A stretch of DNA of 64,000 bases from Bog-473 sp036489775 (GTDB taxonomy: Bacteria > Actinomycetota > Acidimicrobiia > Acidimicrobiales > RAAP-2), in assembly GCA_036489775.1 (NCBI GenBank), contig DASXFC010000001.1, positions 1 through 64,000 of the forward strand. The letters run 5' to 3'. Positions 41,838 through 49,933 of this stretch are shown here, one piece after another (the stretch's first letter is position 1; each line of letters begins with the position of its first letter). Made by a program: the position numbers and the translations under genes. The notes under the pieces are model-generated. The model was not told the DNA's origin and made no database searches. It saw nothing but the letters and a program-made list of their open reading frames with translations.

Positions 41838-43016
41838 TCAGAAGTTCTTCGGCAACCCGAGCTTGCGCCGGGCGATGATGTTCTTCTGGATCTCCGAGGC
41901 GCCACCGCCGATGGTGTCGATGACGGTGTAGCGGTAGGTCGACTCGGACCGGCCGGCCATCGGCGCTTCCCCGGTCTTGACCCGAAGTTGGCTGCCGGGA
42001 CCGGCAATGTCCATGGCGGCATTGGCCAGTCGCTTCGAGAGCTCGGTGGCGAACAGCTTGTACTCCGAAGCCTCGGCCGTCGGCGCCGCACCACCCTTGG
42101 AGGACTCGAAGACGAACTTGAGACCCATCACCCGGGCCACCTCGAGTTGGGTGGCCAGCTGGGCCAGGCGCTGGCGGATCACCGGGTCGTCCTTGAGTGG
42201 ACGGCCGTCCCGCACGGTGGTCCGCACGTACTCGGTCAACAACTCGAAACGCTGCGCAATCGGGGAAAAGGTGAACATGGTGAAGCGTTCAAGATCGAGC
42301 GCTTCGGAGATGTACTGGAAGCCGTGGTTCAGCTGTCCCACGACGAACTCGTCGGGGACGAACACATCGTTGAGGAAGACCTCGTTGGTGCGCTCGTCTC
42401 CCATGGTCCAGATGGCGTTCACCGTGATGTTCGGCTGGTTGATCGGCACCAGGAACAAGGTGATGCCGGCGTGCTTCGCCGCCGGGTCGGTGCGGGCGCC
42501 GACCCAATACCACTCGGCAAAATGGGCCGAAGTGGTCCAGGTTTTCTGGCCGTTGAGCATCCAGCCGCCCTCAACTTTGGTGGCCTTCAATTGCATGCTG
42601 GCGGCGTCGGATCCGGCATTGGGTTCCGAGTAGCCGACGGCGAACTCGACCTCGTTCCGCAGGATCTTGGGCAGGAACTCCTCTTTGAGCGTTTCGTTGC
42701 CATGGCGGATCAACGTCTTGCCAATGATCCCGACGCCCTTGCCGATCTGGGGGCCGCCGCGGCCGGCCAGCTGCTCGTTGAGGAGGTACTCGTAGACGCC
42801 CTCGCCCTCGGAACCGCCGTACTCCTTGGGCCAGGTCATCCCGAGCCAACCCTGGGTACCCAGGGAGGCCATGAACTGGCGCCGCTTAGGCGTGTCCACG
42901 ATCTGGGCCATGTTCTCCCTGGTCAGGTCGAAGACGTCGGGGTCGTCGTTGGCGTCGAGGAAGGCCACGACCTCCTTGACGAACTCGAGCTGCTCATCCG
43001 AGAACTCAAAGTCCAT
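41838..43016 (-). CDS. Acyl-CoA dehydrogenase, catalytic type
   Basis: 392-residue FAD-dependent dehydrogenase: MDFEFSDEQLEFVKEVVAFLD, GMTWPKEYGGSEGEGVYEYLL, FAVGYSEPNAGSDAASMQLKATK, NGQKTWTTSAHFAEWYW, and C-terminal IDTIGGGASEIQKNIIARRKLGLPKNF with the catalytic-base region. First gene of the operon that continues with CaiB, MaoC-N, MaoC, second dehydrogenase and GNAT. The ATG at 43016 follows GGAGG by 11 bases. A CTGACG-N3-CGTCAG palindrome lies 59 bases upstream and likely controls the operon. Confidence 0.92.
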   Translation of the reverse strand: MDFEFSDEQLEFVKEVVAFLDANDDPDVFDLTRENMAQIVDTPKRRQFMASLGTQGWLGMTWPKEYGGSEGEGVYEYLLNEQLAGRGGPQIGKGVGIIGKTLIRHGNETLKEEFLPKILRNEVEFAVGYSEPNAGSDAASMQLKATKVEGGWMLNGQKTWTTSAHFAEWYWVGARTDPAAKHAGITLFLVPINQPNITVNAIWTMGDERTNEVFLNDVFVPDEFVVGQLNHGFQYISEALDLERFTMFTFSPIAQRFELLTEYVRTTVRDGRPLKDDPVIRQRLAQLATQLEVARVMGLKFVFESSKGGAAPTAEASEYKLFATELSKRLANAAMDIAGPGSQLRVKTGEAPMAGRSESTYRYTVIDTIGGGASEIQKNIIARRKLGLPKNF

Positions 43017-43074
43017 GGTGTTGGCGACCTCCGGGCGGGTGCGGGGCCAGCGAGGCCTGGCCCACACAGCAAAT

Positions 43075-43089
43075 CTGACGACCCGTCAG
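43075..43089. promoter_or_regulatory. Palindromic operator ahead of the acyl-CoA dehydrogenase operon
   Basis: CTGACG-ACC-CGTCAG, a perfect 6+3+6 inverted repeat. On the minus strand a TAAGCT that could be a -10 box (43093-43088) touches it. The same palindrome with a different centre occurs at 46144-46158. TetR-type regulators of CoA-ester genes bind palindromes of this size, but the factor is not known. Confidence 0.65.
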
Positions 43090-43189
43090 CTTATCCATCA
43101 GGGCCCGTTCCGACTTCTGGAGCCCCTTCGAGAAAGGCGTGCCGCCGAGAGGGTCCAGGCCCGCAGGCGCGGTCAGCGCTCGGTGCGGA

Positions 43190-43687
43190 TCAGGGGCGCG
43201 GGGCGGTGAGGAGCCGGACCAATTCCTGGTCGAGGGCATCCTCGAACGTCACGCCGGCCGGGATGCGCCCGAGCGGAGACGGCGCGGTGAGCACGGGAAG
43301 CGCAGTGAGGCGGGTCACCCGCTCACGCACCTGGAAGGAGAAGAGCCGACCCAGACGCCGGGCCCGGCGAGAACCGAGCACGATGGCGTCCGCTCCGTGC
43401 TCGAGGGCCGCAGCGGCAATGCGATTCGGCACCTGGCGATAAGAGGCCACGCAGGCCGAACCACCGACCCGCACGCCGGTTTCGCGCAATTGCAGCACGG
43501 CGTCGGTCACCAATGTGCTGGCTTGGTCCCGGGTGCGGAGGGTCCGGCCACCCCCGGTCACCAGGTACTCGTTCACGTGGAACACGTGAATTCGGCCGCC
43601 GTTGCGCGCCGCGAGAGCTCCGGCGTAGGCCGCCGCCGTCTCACTGGCTGCAGAGTCGTCGATTGCGAGGAGGATCTGGTCGAACAT
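43190..43687 (-). CDS. Universal stress protein (UspA family)
   Basis: 165-residue single-domain Usp: MFDQILLAIDDSAASETAAAYAGALAARNGGRIHVFHV at the N terminus, ADAIVLGSRRARRLGRLFSFQVRERVTRLTALPVLTA at the C terminus. The last stretch is the ATP-binding G-2x-G-9x-G(S/T)-like region but is not canonical (arginine-rich GSRRARRLGRLF), so nucleotide binding is uncertain. The ATG at 43687 has AGGA upstream. Divergent from the glutamine amidotransferase gene. Confidence 0.87.
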   Translation of the reverse strand: MFDQILLAIDDSAASETAAAYAGALAARNGGRIHVFHVNEYLVTGGGRTLRTRDQASTLVTDAVLQLRETGVRVGGSACVASYRQVPNRIAAAALEHGADAIVLGSRRARRLGRLFSFQVRERVTRLTALPVLTAPSPLGRIPAGVTFEDALDQELVRLLTAPRP

Positions 43688-43773
43688 GGCGTCGTCCTGC
43701 GTCGATGGATTGTTTCGGGCATGTTAACGCACCAGGTCGCCAGGGTGGTTTTCTGTCGTCGGGGAGCCCCACC

Positions 43774-43779
43774 TAGTGT
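43774..43779 (+). promoter_or_regulatory. Leaderless -10 box of the glutamine amidotransferase gene
   Basis: TAGTGT, six bases before the ATG at 43786. Confidence 0.5.
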
Positions 43780-43785
43780 GGCGCG

Positions 43786-44526
43786 ATGCCGCGCTGTCTG
43801 GTGGTCCAGCACGTCGCCCCCGAAGAGGCCTTCGCCATCGAGGAGGCTCTGGCCGCCGCCGGGGTTGCCGTCGAGACGGTCCAGGTCTTCGCCGGAGACC
43901 CGGTCCCGGCCGGCTTGTCGGGCCTGGATGGCCTCGTCGTCATGGGTGGCCCGATGTCCGCCAATGCAGACGACGGCTTCGGGTCGAGGCGGGCCGAGCT
44001 GGCCCTTCTCTCCCAGGCCGTGGCTGCCGGCCTCCCCACCTTGGGCGTCTGTCTGGGCGCCCAGCTGCTGGCCCTGGCCACCGGTGGCTCGGTGCGTCGG
44101 GGTGAGGCTGGCCCCGAGATCGGTTGGAGCCCGGTCGCGCTCACCGAGGCGTGCTATGCCGATCCGCTCTTCGCCGGCCTCCCGTCGCCCCTCGGGGTTC
44201 TGCAATGGCATGGCGACACGTTCTCATTGCCCGAAGGGGGAACGCTGCTGGCCGGCAACGCGACCTACCCCAGCCAGGCCTTCCGGATCGGGCCGGTGGG
44301 CTGGGGCCTGCAGTTCCACATCGAAGTGGATGCCGCCGCCGTGGCCGGCTTCCTCGAGGCGTTCGGCGCAGACGTCGAAGCCACGTCCGGAGGCAGCGAG
44401 CAGATCCGGGCCCAGACGCCGGCGGCTCTGGCCGAGCTGGCCCCCATCCGTGCGGTGCTCCTCGATCGATTTGCCCAACTCGTGGCAGCCGATGTCATCG
44501 AAAGTGATCTGGTCGGTTCCGGATAG
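43786..44526 (+). CDS. Class I glutamine amidotransferase-like protein
   Basis: 246-residue stand-alone GATase-1 domain: MPRCLVVQHVAPEEAFAIEEALAAAG, GLVVMGGPMSANADDGF, nucleophile Cys in TLGVCLGAQLLALATGG, and the His/Glu pair in GLQFHIEVD. The GMP-synthase-like (YfeJ/GuaA-type amidotransferase) subgroup fits best. Its synthetase partner, if any, is not adjacent, so the acceptor is unknown. Leaderless start. Confidence 0.87.
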   Translation: MPRCLVVQHVAPEEAFAIEEALAAAGVAVETVQVFAGDPVPAGLSGLDGLVVMGGPMSANADDGFGSRRAELALLSQAVAAGLPTLGVCLGAQLLALATGGSVRRGEAGPEIGWSPVALTEACYADPLFAGLPSPLGVLQWHGDTFSLPEGGTLLAGNATYPSQAFRIGPVGWGLQFHIEVDAAAVAGFLEAFGADVEATSGGSEQIRAQTPAALAELAPIRAVLLDRFAQLVAADVIESDLVGSG

Positions 44527-44774
44527 CAACTGCGTCTGCGTCGCCCCTGGTCGTTTCGGGTGTGTGAACTATGACAAAGGGGATTGCTTCTGAGGCAAAC
44601 CGGCGGCACAATCCGGTCATGGACCTCGGGGTCAGCGAGATCATCGAGGTGGTCGAAGGTCAGGTGCCGACCGCGCCCGCCCAGGCCTGATGATCGGTGC
44701 CGGGGAGCCCAGTCTCGATCAGGCGAGGCTCGGGCTCCTCGGTATCCGCTCTCGAGCGGATGCGTGCAGAAAGA
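44527..44774. other. 248-base convergent gap
   Basis: Between the stops of the glutamine amidotransferase and the cyclase fusion. It holds one short open frame (44619-44690, 23 codons, MDLGVSEIIEVVEGQ...) with no ribosome site or family match that I can see. A pair of G/C-rich stem-capable segments (around 44700-44760) may form transcript-end hairpins. No RNA gene recognised. Confidence 0.5.
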
Positions 44775-46094
44775 TCAGTCGCCCCAGGACAGAGTGGTCA
44801 TGCCCTGCGGGCGACTCATCCCCTTCAAGAAGGTGTCACGCTGCCCGACAAAGGTGAATTCACCCGAACCCTGCACCAGCTGGGCCGACAGGGTCGACAC
44901 CACGATTTCACCGGCTTCGGCTTGACTGGCCAAACGGCTGGCCACGATCACCGTGTGGCCCAGATAGTCGTCATCCTCCTCGACGGCATCGCCGGTGTGA
45001 ATGCCGATATGCACCTGAATGGGCTGATCGGCGTGTGCTTGTGAGTAGGTGCGAAAGGCTCGCTGCAGGTCGACGGCGCAGCGCAGCGCGCGGGCCACTC
45101 CACTGAAGACCACCATGAAGCCGTCGCCTTGCACGTTGATCTCTCGTCCGCCATGCCGATCCAACATGGAGCGCACAATCTGGTGATGCTGGCGTAGCAA
45201 CTCCCTCGAGGCGTGATCGCCCAGGCGCTCGGTCATGCCGGCGTAATCGACCATGTCACTGAAGAGGATGGTCACCGTGCCGTCGTTGACCATCGGCGGG
45301 GCCGACGGTCCCTGGGGCGGCGCCACCGGCCGTTCGGGTCGAGACGACCCAGTCCCGCTCAGCTCGGCGCGGATCTGCCGCCGGATGTCCTTGCCCAACG
45401 CCGAGAAATTGATGGCGCCACTGCCGTCGACGTATTCGGGGAGCGCCTCTTGCACCCCGCCGAGGACGGATTTGAGGATTTCCTTGCCGGTGCGGTTCGG
45501 CTTGGAGCGCACATCGATGCCCCCCATGACACAGAAGCCCTTGATCAGGATCCGAGGCGATCCGGGAACCCGGGGCACATCTCGCAACTTGAGGCTGCGG
45601 CCCCCCATCAGCGAGAACCCGTCCAACTCCACGTCGAATCCCTCGGGAACCGTGATCTTGATGCCACCCCAGAAACAGAAGGCGGAGATCTCCACTTCGG
45701 GCCCTTCGATGGCGGCTCGGCGCAGGTCAAGGTCACAACCGCCCATGACCGCCACCGCGTTGGTCTTGCCCGATATCCGCCAGCGACCCTTGGTGTCCGA
45801 CCCGCTCATCACCGCCACGTGCCAACGGCGGGCTTTGCGGATCGGGACGTCGCTGACTACTTCGCTGCCGGCCACGGGCAGATCGACCAGGCAGCCGTCC
45901 AGTTCGCCACGCGTGCGCGCCTCGAGCGCCAGGCCGACCCGCTCGGAGAATTCGTCAAGGGTCAGGCGACCTTCGACCACGTGCTCGCGTAAGAGCAGGA
46001 TGGTGCGGTCCCGATCGGCGTCAGCGACCCGCTCCGCCAGCTCGCTCCCTGAGTCGGCCGGCGACGGTTGCCCCGATTGGGGCCATTGGGCCAT
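44775..46094 (-). CDS. DUF1707-LiaF-like-class III adenylate/guanylate cyclase fusion
   Basis: 439-residue protein with three parts: DUF1707 (about 24-75, DRDRTILLLREHVVEGRLTLDEFSERVGLALEA), a LiaF/YvqF-like beta-helix (about 88-200, repeats of A-VMGG, FWGGIKITVPEG, FSLMGGRSLK, FCVMGGIDV), and a class III nucleotide cyclase domain (about 270-439). Metal-binding Asp280 (LFSDMVDYAGMTERLG) and Asp324 (VQGDGFMVVF) are kept. The base-selecting Lys position is Asn320 and the usual Asn of V-N-x-A-x-R is Ile383, while Arg387 remains. So catalysis, if any, may be weak or of altered specificity. No membrane segment or signal peptide: cytoplasmic. Probably an envelope-stress-linked signalling protein (inference). 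ATG 46094. Confidence 0.87.
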   Translation of the reverse strand: MAQWPQSGQPSPADSGSELAERVADADRDRTILLLREHVVEGRLTLDEFSERVGLALEARTRGELDGCLVDLPVAGSEVVSDVPIRKARRWHVAVMSGSDTKGRWRISGKTNAVAVMGGCDLDLRRAAIEGPEVEISAFCFWGGIKITVPEGFDVELDGFSLMGGRSLKLRDVPRVPGSPRILIKGFCVMGGIDVRSKPNRTGKEILKSVLGGVQEALPEYVDGSGAINFSALGKDIRRQIRAELSGTGSSRPERPVAPPQGPSAPPMVNDGTVTILFSDMVDYAGMTERLGDHASRELLRQHHQIVRSMLDRHGGREINVQGDGFMVVFSGVARALRCAVDLQRAFRTYSQAHADQPIQVHIGIHTGDAVEEDDDYLGHTVIVASRLASQAEAGEIVVSTLSAQLVQGSGEFTFVGQRDTFLKGMSRPQGMTTLSWGD

Positions 46095-46143
46095 GCCGTC
46101 AGTCTGCTCGGTTCCGCCCCGGCGCGCATCAACCACCAGGGAC

Positions 46144-46158
46144 CTGACGCCACGTCAG
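46144..46158. promoter_or_regulatory. Palindromic operator between the cyclase fusion and the thiolase operon
   Basis: CTGACG-CCA-CGTCAG, the same 6+3+6 palindrome as at 43075-43089. It is centred 41 bases upstream of the HMG-CoA-synthase-like start and 57 bases upstream of the divergent cyclase start, so it could control either or both. Confidence 0.65.
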
Positions 46159-46177
46159 ATGGGTGGTGGACCACCGG

Positions 46178-46183
46178 TAGGCT
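46178..46183 (+). promoter_or_regulatory. Leaderless -10 box of the HMG-CoA-synthase-like gene
   Basis: TAGGCT, eight bases before the GTG at 46192; it supports that start among several in-frame possibilities. Confidence 0.45.
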
Positions 46184-46191
46184 CCTGCGCC

Positions 46192-47613
46192 GTGCAAGGC
46201 ATCCTCAGTGCAGCCGGTTACGTCCCCTACCGCCGCCTTCCCCGGGCCGACATCGCCACTTTCATGGGCAGCGGTGGCGGCAAGGGCAGCCGGGCCGTGG
46301 CCTCCCATGACGAGGACTCGACGACGCTGGGCGTCGAGGCGGCGCGACTGGCCCTGCGGGCCGCCTCCGGCGCCACGCCCGACGCCATCTGGTTCGCCAC
46401 CGCCTCCCCCGCCTACCTCGACAAGACCAATGCCACCGCCATCGCGGCCGCGCTCCGTCTGGAGGGGGACGTGGGCGCCTTCGATTTCGGCGGGGCCCTG
46501 CGCTCTGGCGTGGGGGCACTCCTGGCCGCGGTGAAGGGCACCGGCACCACTCTGGTGGTGACCGGAGATCTCCGTGACGGCCTGCCCACCAGTGCGGACG
46601 AGTCGGTCGGCGGTGATGGCGCTGCCGCGTTGCTGGTGGGCCAGGGCTCGGACGTCGTGGCTGAATTCGTGGGCAGCGCATCGGCCACCGACGAGTTCAC
46701 CGACCGCTGGCGCGCCCCGGGCGAGCGTGTCTCCAAGCTCTGGGAGGAGCGGTTCGGTGAGAACCGCTACGTGGATCTGGGCCGCGATGCCTACGCGAGG
46801 GCATTGGCGGCCGCCGGCATCGAAGGCGGCGCGGTCGGGCGGGTCGTCATCACCGGCATGCACAGCCGGGCCCTCGGTGCCCTGACCAAGCAGCTCGGCC
46901 TCGACGCAGGCGTGGTGGTCGACGACCTGACCGGCGAAATCGGGCAGACCGGAACGGCCCATCCGCTGCTCGTCCTGACCCACGCGCTCGAGGGGATGAC
47001 CGAAGCCCCCGCCGGCACGGTTGTCGTACTCCTCCACCTGGCTGACGGGGCCGATGCCCTCGTCTTCCGGACCACCCCGGCCCTGGCGATCTGGCACTCG
47101 CCCCGTCCCGTGCGGACCCAGGTCGAGCAAGGCGCCCCCATCCCCTATTCGAAGTTCCTGGCCTGGCGGGGCCAGCTGCAACCCGAGCCGCCACGGAGGC
47201 CCGAACCCGCCCGGGTCTCGAGCACGGCCGCTCATCGCAATGAGCAATGGAAGTTCGGCTTCGTGGGGTCGCGCGATCGCTCGACCGGCGCCGTGCACCT
47301 GCCGCCATCACGCATCTCCATGGAGGGCGGCGCCCTCGACGACATGGAGCCGCTGGCCATGGCCGAAGCCATCGGCACCGTGGTCACCTTCACCATCGAC
47401 CGCCTGGCCTACTCCCCCAGCCCGCCGATCGTGTTCGCCATCGTGGACTTCGACGGCGGTGGCCGCTACCCGGTCGAGCTGACCGACCTCGATCCCACCG
47501 AGCTCAAGGTGGGGAGCCGGGTGGAGATGACCTTCCGCCGCCTGTTCAGTGCCGACGGTATTCATGACTACTTCTGGAAGGCACGCCCGGTGCGCCAGGG
47601 AGGAGCGAGCTGA
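46192..47613 (+). CDS. HMG-CoA-synthase-like/DUF35 OB-fold fusion without any cysteine
   Basis: 473 residues. The N-terminal ~330 residues have the HMG-CoA synthase/ketoacyl synthase III fold pattern (GILSAAGYVPYRRL, GVEAARLALRAASG, WFATASPAYLDKTNA, TLVVTGDLRDG). Residues ~350-473 are a DUF35 domain (IPYSKFLAWRGQL, WKFGFVGSRDRSTGAVHLPPSR, GTVVTFTIDRLAYSP, GSRVEMTFRRLF). The protein has no Cys at all: the nucleophile site reads DFGGALRSG, and the zinc-ribbon cysteines are replaced. So it is not an ordinary condensing enzyme; it is probably the scaffold or binding partner of the thiolase that follows, whose ATG overlaps its stop by one base. GTG 46192. Substrate unknown. Confidence 0.87.
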   Translation: MQGILSAAGYVPYRRLPRADIATFMGSGGGKGSRAVASHDEDSTTLGVEAARLALRAASGATPDAIWFATASPAYLDKTNATAIAAALRLEGDVGAFDFGGALRSGVGALLAAVKGTGTTLVVTGDLRDGLPTSADESVGGDGAAALLVGQGSDVVAEFVGSASATDEFTDRWRAPGERVSKLWEERFGENRYVDLGRDAYARALAAAGIEGGAVGRVVITGMHSRALGALTKQLGLDAGVVVDDLTGEIGQTGTAHPLLVLTHALEGMTEAPAGTVVVLLHLADGADALVFRTTPALAIWHSPRPVRTQVEQGAPIPYSKFLAWRGQLQPEPPRRPEPARVSSTAAHRNEQWKFGFVGSRDRSTGAVHLPPSRISMEGGALDDMEPLAMAEAIGTVVTFTIDRLAYSPSPPIVFAIVDFDGGGRYPVELTDLDPTELKVGSRVEMTFRRLFSADGIHDYFWKARPVRQGGAS

Positions 47614-48806
47614 TGGGATCTCACGGCATCAGGGATCGGGTGGCCATCGTCGGCATGGGCTGCACGCCCTTCGCCGAGCAATGGGACAAGGGTCTCGACG
47701 ATCTCATCATCGAAGCCAGCACCGACGCCTTCGCTTCGGCCGGTCTCACCAAGGACGAGATCGACGCCTACTGGTTCGGTACGGCGCAGAGCGGCATGAG
47801 CGGCATCACGCTGGCCCGGCCGCTACAGCTCCACAACAAGCCGGTCACCCGGGTCGAGAACTACTGCACCACGGGATCCGAGGCCTTGCGCGCCGCCGCC
47901 TATGCGGTGGCGTCGGGTGCCTACGACGTGGCCATGGCCGTCGGCGCCGAGAAGGTCAAGGACAGTGGGTACCAGGGCCTCAACGCCATGAACCCGCCCA
48001 GCGACGGCACGGCCCGCACCCTGACCGCTGCCGCCATGTTCTCCATGGTGGCCCCGGCTTACGGGCAGAAGTACGGCGTCGACGACGAGACCATGTCCGA
48101 TGTCCTGGCCGCCATCGCGGTGAAGAACCACTTCAACGGAGCCCGTAACCCGCGGGCGCAGTTCCGCCGCGAGATCACGGCGGAAGCGGCCAAGGCGTCA
48201 CCGCGTCTGGCCGGCACCCTGGGTGTCTTCGACTGCGCCGGCGTCGCCGACGGTTCGGCCGCGGCCATTGTGGTGCGGGCGGAGGACGCCACCAAGTTCA
48301 CGGACAAGCCGCTGTACATCAAGGCACTCTCGTTTGCCGCCGGGAGTGGATCAGGGTTGATCGACCCGGGGTACGACTACACCCACTTCCCCGAGTGCGA
48401 AGCGACGGCGCGCGATGCCTATGAGCAGGCCGGCATCACCGATCCGTGCCGGCAGCTGGCCATGGCCGAAGTGCACGACTGCTTCACTCCGACCGAACTC
48501 GTCCTCATGGAGGACCTCGGATTCGCCGCCCGTGGCACCGCCTGGAAGGAGGTGCTCGATGGCACCTTTACCTTGCACGGCGATCTGCCGGTCAACCCCG
48601 ACGGTGGGCTCAAGAGTTTCGGGCATCCGGTCGGGGCCTCGGGGTTGCGCATGCTCTTCGAGTGCTGGCTCCAGATGCGCGGGGAAGCCACGCCCGAGCG
48701 GCAGATCACCACGACCGATCGTGGCCTGGCCCTGACCCACAACCTCGGTGGCTATCCGGGCGAAATGGTGTCGTTCGTGTCCGTGGTCGGCACCGAATTG
48801 GGCTGA
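47613..48806 (+). CDS. Thiolase-family acetyl-CoA acetyltransferase
   Basis: 397-residue thiolase. Active-site Cys in VENYCTTGSEALRAAAYAV, catalytic His/Cys in AEVHDCFTPTELVL, and GGLKSFGHPVGASGLRM are intact, unlike the thiolase at 28793-29938. N-terminal VAIVGMGCTPFAEQWDKGLDD fits the SCP2-type acyl-CoA thiolases of actinobacterial beta-oxidation. Coupled to the cysteine-free DUF35 fusion just upstream, so the two probably form one complex that cleaves a 3-ketoacyl-CoA. Its stop is one base from the convergent alanine dehydrogenase stop. Confidence 0.92.
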   Translation: MGSHGIRDRVAIVGMGCTPFAEQWDKGLDDLIIEASTDAFASAGLTKDEIDAYWFGTAQSGMSGITLARPLQLHNKPVTRVENYCTTGSEALRAAAYAVASGAYDVAMAVGAEKVKDSGYQGLNAMNPPSDGTARTLTAAAMFSMVAPAYGQKYGVDDETMSDVLAAIAVKNHFNGARNPRAQFRREITAEAAKASPRLAGTLGVFDCAGVADGSAAAIVVRAEDATKFTDKPLYIKALSFAAGSGSGLIDPGYDYTHFPECEATARDAYEQAGITDPCRQLAMAEVHDCFTPTELVLMEDLGFAARGTAWKEVLDGTFTLHGDLPVNPDGGLKSFGHPVGASGLRMLFECWLQMRGEATPERQITTTDRGLALTHNLGGYPGEMVSFVSVVGTELG

Positions 48807-48807
48807 G

Positions 48808-49929
48808 TTAATCGATGAGCTGGCCCAACGGCACGTACTCGACGTCGTGGGCCTCGGCCACCGGCCGGTAGACCACCCGACCTTCAGCCACGTTGACGCC
48901 CTGGGCCAAGGCGTCGTCGGTCCGGGCCGCGCCTCGCCAACCCTTGGCGGCGATGGCCAAGGTGTAGGGCAAGGTGGCATTGGAGAGCGCATGCGTCGAC
49001 GTGTGGGGGACCGCACCAGGCATGTTGGCCACGCAGTAGAAGATCGATCCGTGGACCTCGTAGGTCGGGTTCGAGTGGGTGGTCGGTCTGGTCGACTCGA
49101 AGCACCCGCCCTGGTCCACTGAGATATCGACCAGCACCGATCCTTCGCGCATGCGCTCGACCAGGGCGTCGGACACCAGACGAGGCGCCCGGGCCCCCAC
49201 CACCAGTACGGCTCCGATCACGATGTCCGCTTCGAGGCATACCTCTTCGATGGCGTGGGCGGACGAAGCGATGGTCTCGAGGTCACCGCGGAAATGGTGA
49301 TCGAACTCGCGCAAGCGGTCGAGGTTGCGGTCCAGCACGAAGACCTCCGAGTGCATGCCCACTGCCATGGTGGCAGCGGCCATTCCGACCACCCCGGCAC
49401 CGAGGATCACCACCCGCGCCGTCCGGACGCCGGGCGCCCCGCAGACCAGGACACCGCGCCCCCCGCCCGGCCGCATGAGGTGGTGAGCCCCCATCATCGG
49501 GGCCATCCGGCCCGCCACCTCGCTCATGGGAATGAGCAGCGGGAGCGATCCATCGGCCAGCCGTACCGTCTCGTAGGCGATGGCCACGTTGCCGCCGGCC
49601 ACCAGGGCATCGGTGCACGGGCGGGACGCGGCCAAGTGGAGGTAGGTGAAGAGGGTCTGTCCGGCCCGGGCTCCCAGGCGGTGGTACTCCGATTCGACCG
49701 GCTCCTTGACCTTGCAGACCAGATCCGCCTCGGCCCAGAGATCGTCGGCGTCCTCGAGGATCTTGGCCCCGGTGTATTCGTAGTCGGCGTCGCGCATGGA
49801 CGAACCGTCTCCCGCACCTTTCTCGATGAGCACGGTATGTCCGGCCGATGTCAACTCCCGCGCGCCGGCCGGTGTCATGGCGACGCGGTACTCGTCGGCC
49901 TTCACTTCCTTGGGGACCCCGACAATCAT
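48808..49929 (-). CDS. ald: Alanine dehydrogenase
   Basis: Reversible NAD-dependent deamination of L-alanine to pyruvate and ammonia. 373 residues with the Ald pattern: MIVGVPKEVKADEYRVAMTPAGA, Lys75 in CKVKEP, His98 in FTYLHLAA, Rossmann VVILGAGVVGMAAATMAVG, LVDISVDQGGCFESTRPTTH, and ANMPGAVPHTSTHALSNATLPY. The ATG at 49929 has a GAGGAG ribosome site inside the last codons of the upstream aldehyde dehydrogenase. Next to a pyruvate-type aminotransferase system it would regenerate pyruvate from the alanine that is formed. Confidence 0.96.
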   Translation of the reverse strand: MIVGVPKEVKADEYRVAMTPAGARELTSAGHTVLIEKGAGDGSSMRDADYEYTGAKILEDADDLWAEADLVCKVKEPVESEYHRLGARAGQTLFTYLHLAASRPCTDALVAGGNVAIAYETVRLADGSLPLLIPMSEVAGRMAPMMGAHHLMRPGGGRGVLVCGAPGVRTARVVILGAGVVGMAAATMAVGMHSEVFVLDRNLDRLREFDHHFRGDLETIASSAHAIEEVCLEADIVIGAVLVVGARAPRLVSDALVERMREGSVLVDISVDQGGCFESTRPTTHSNPTYEVHGSIFYCVANMPGAVPHTSTHALSNATLPYTLAIAAKGWRGAARTDDALAQGVNVAEGRVVYRPVAEAHDVEYVPLGQLID

Positions 49930-49933
49930 CGGA

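Noticed and set aside
44619..44690. 23-codon open frame MDLGVSEIIEVVEGQ
   Set aside because: No ribosome site, promoter or family match; length is within chance expectation in such a gap.
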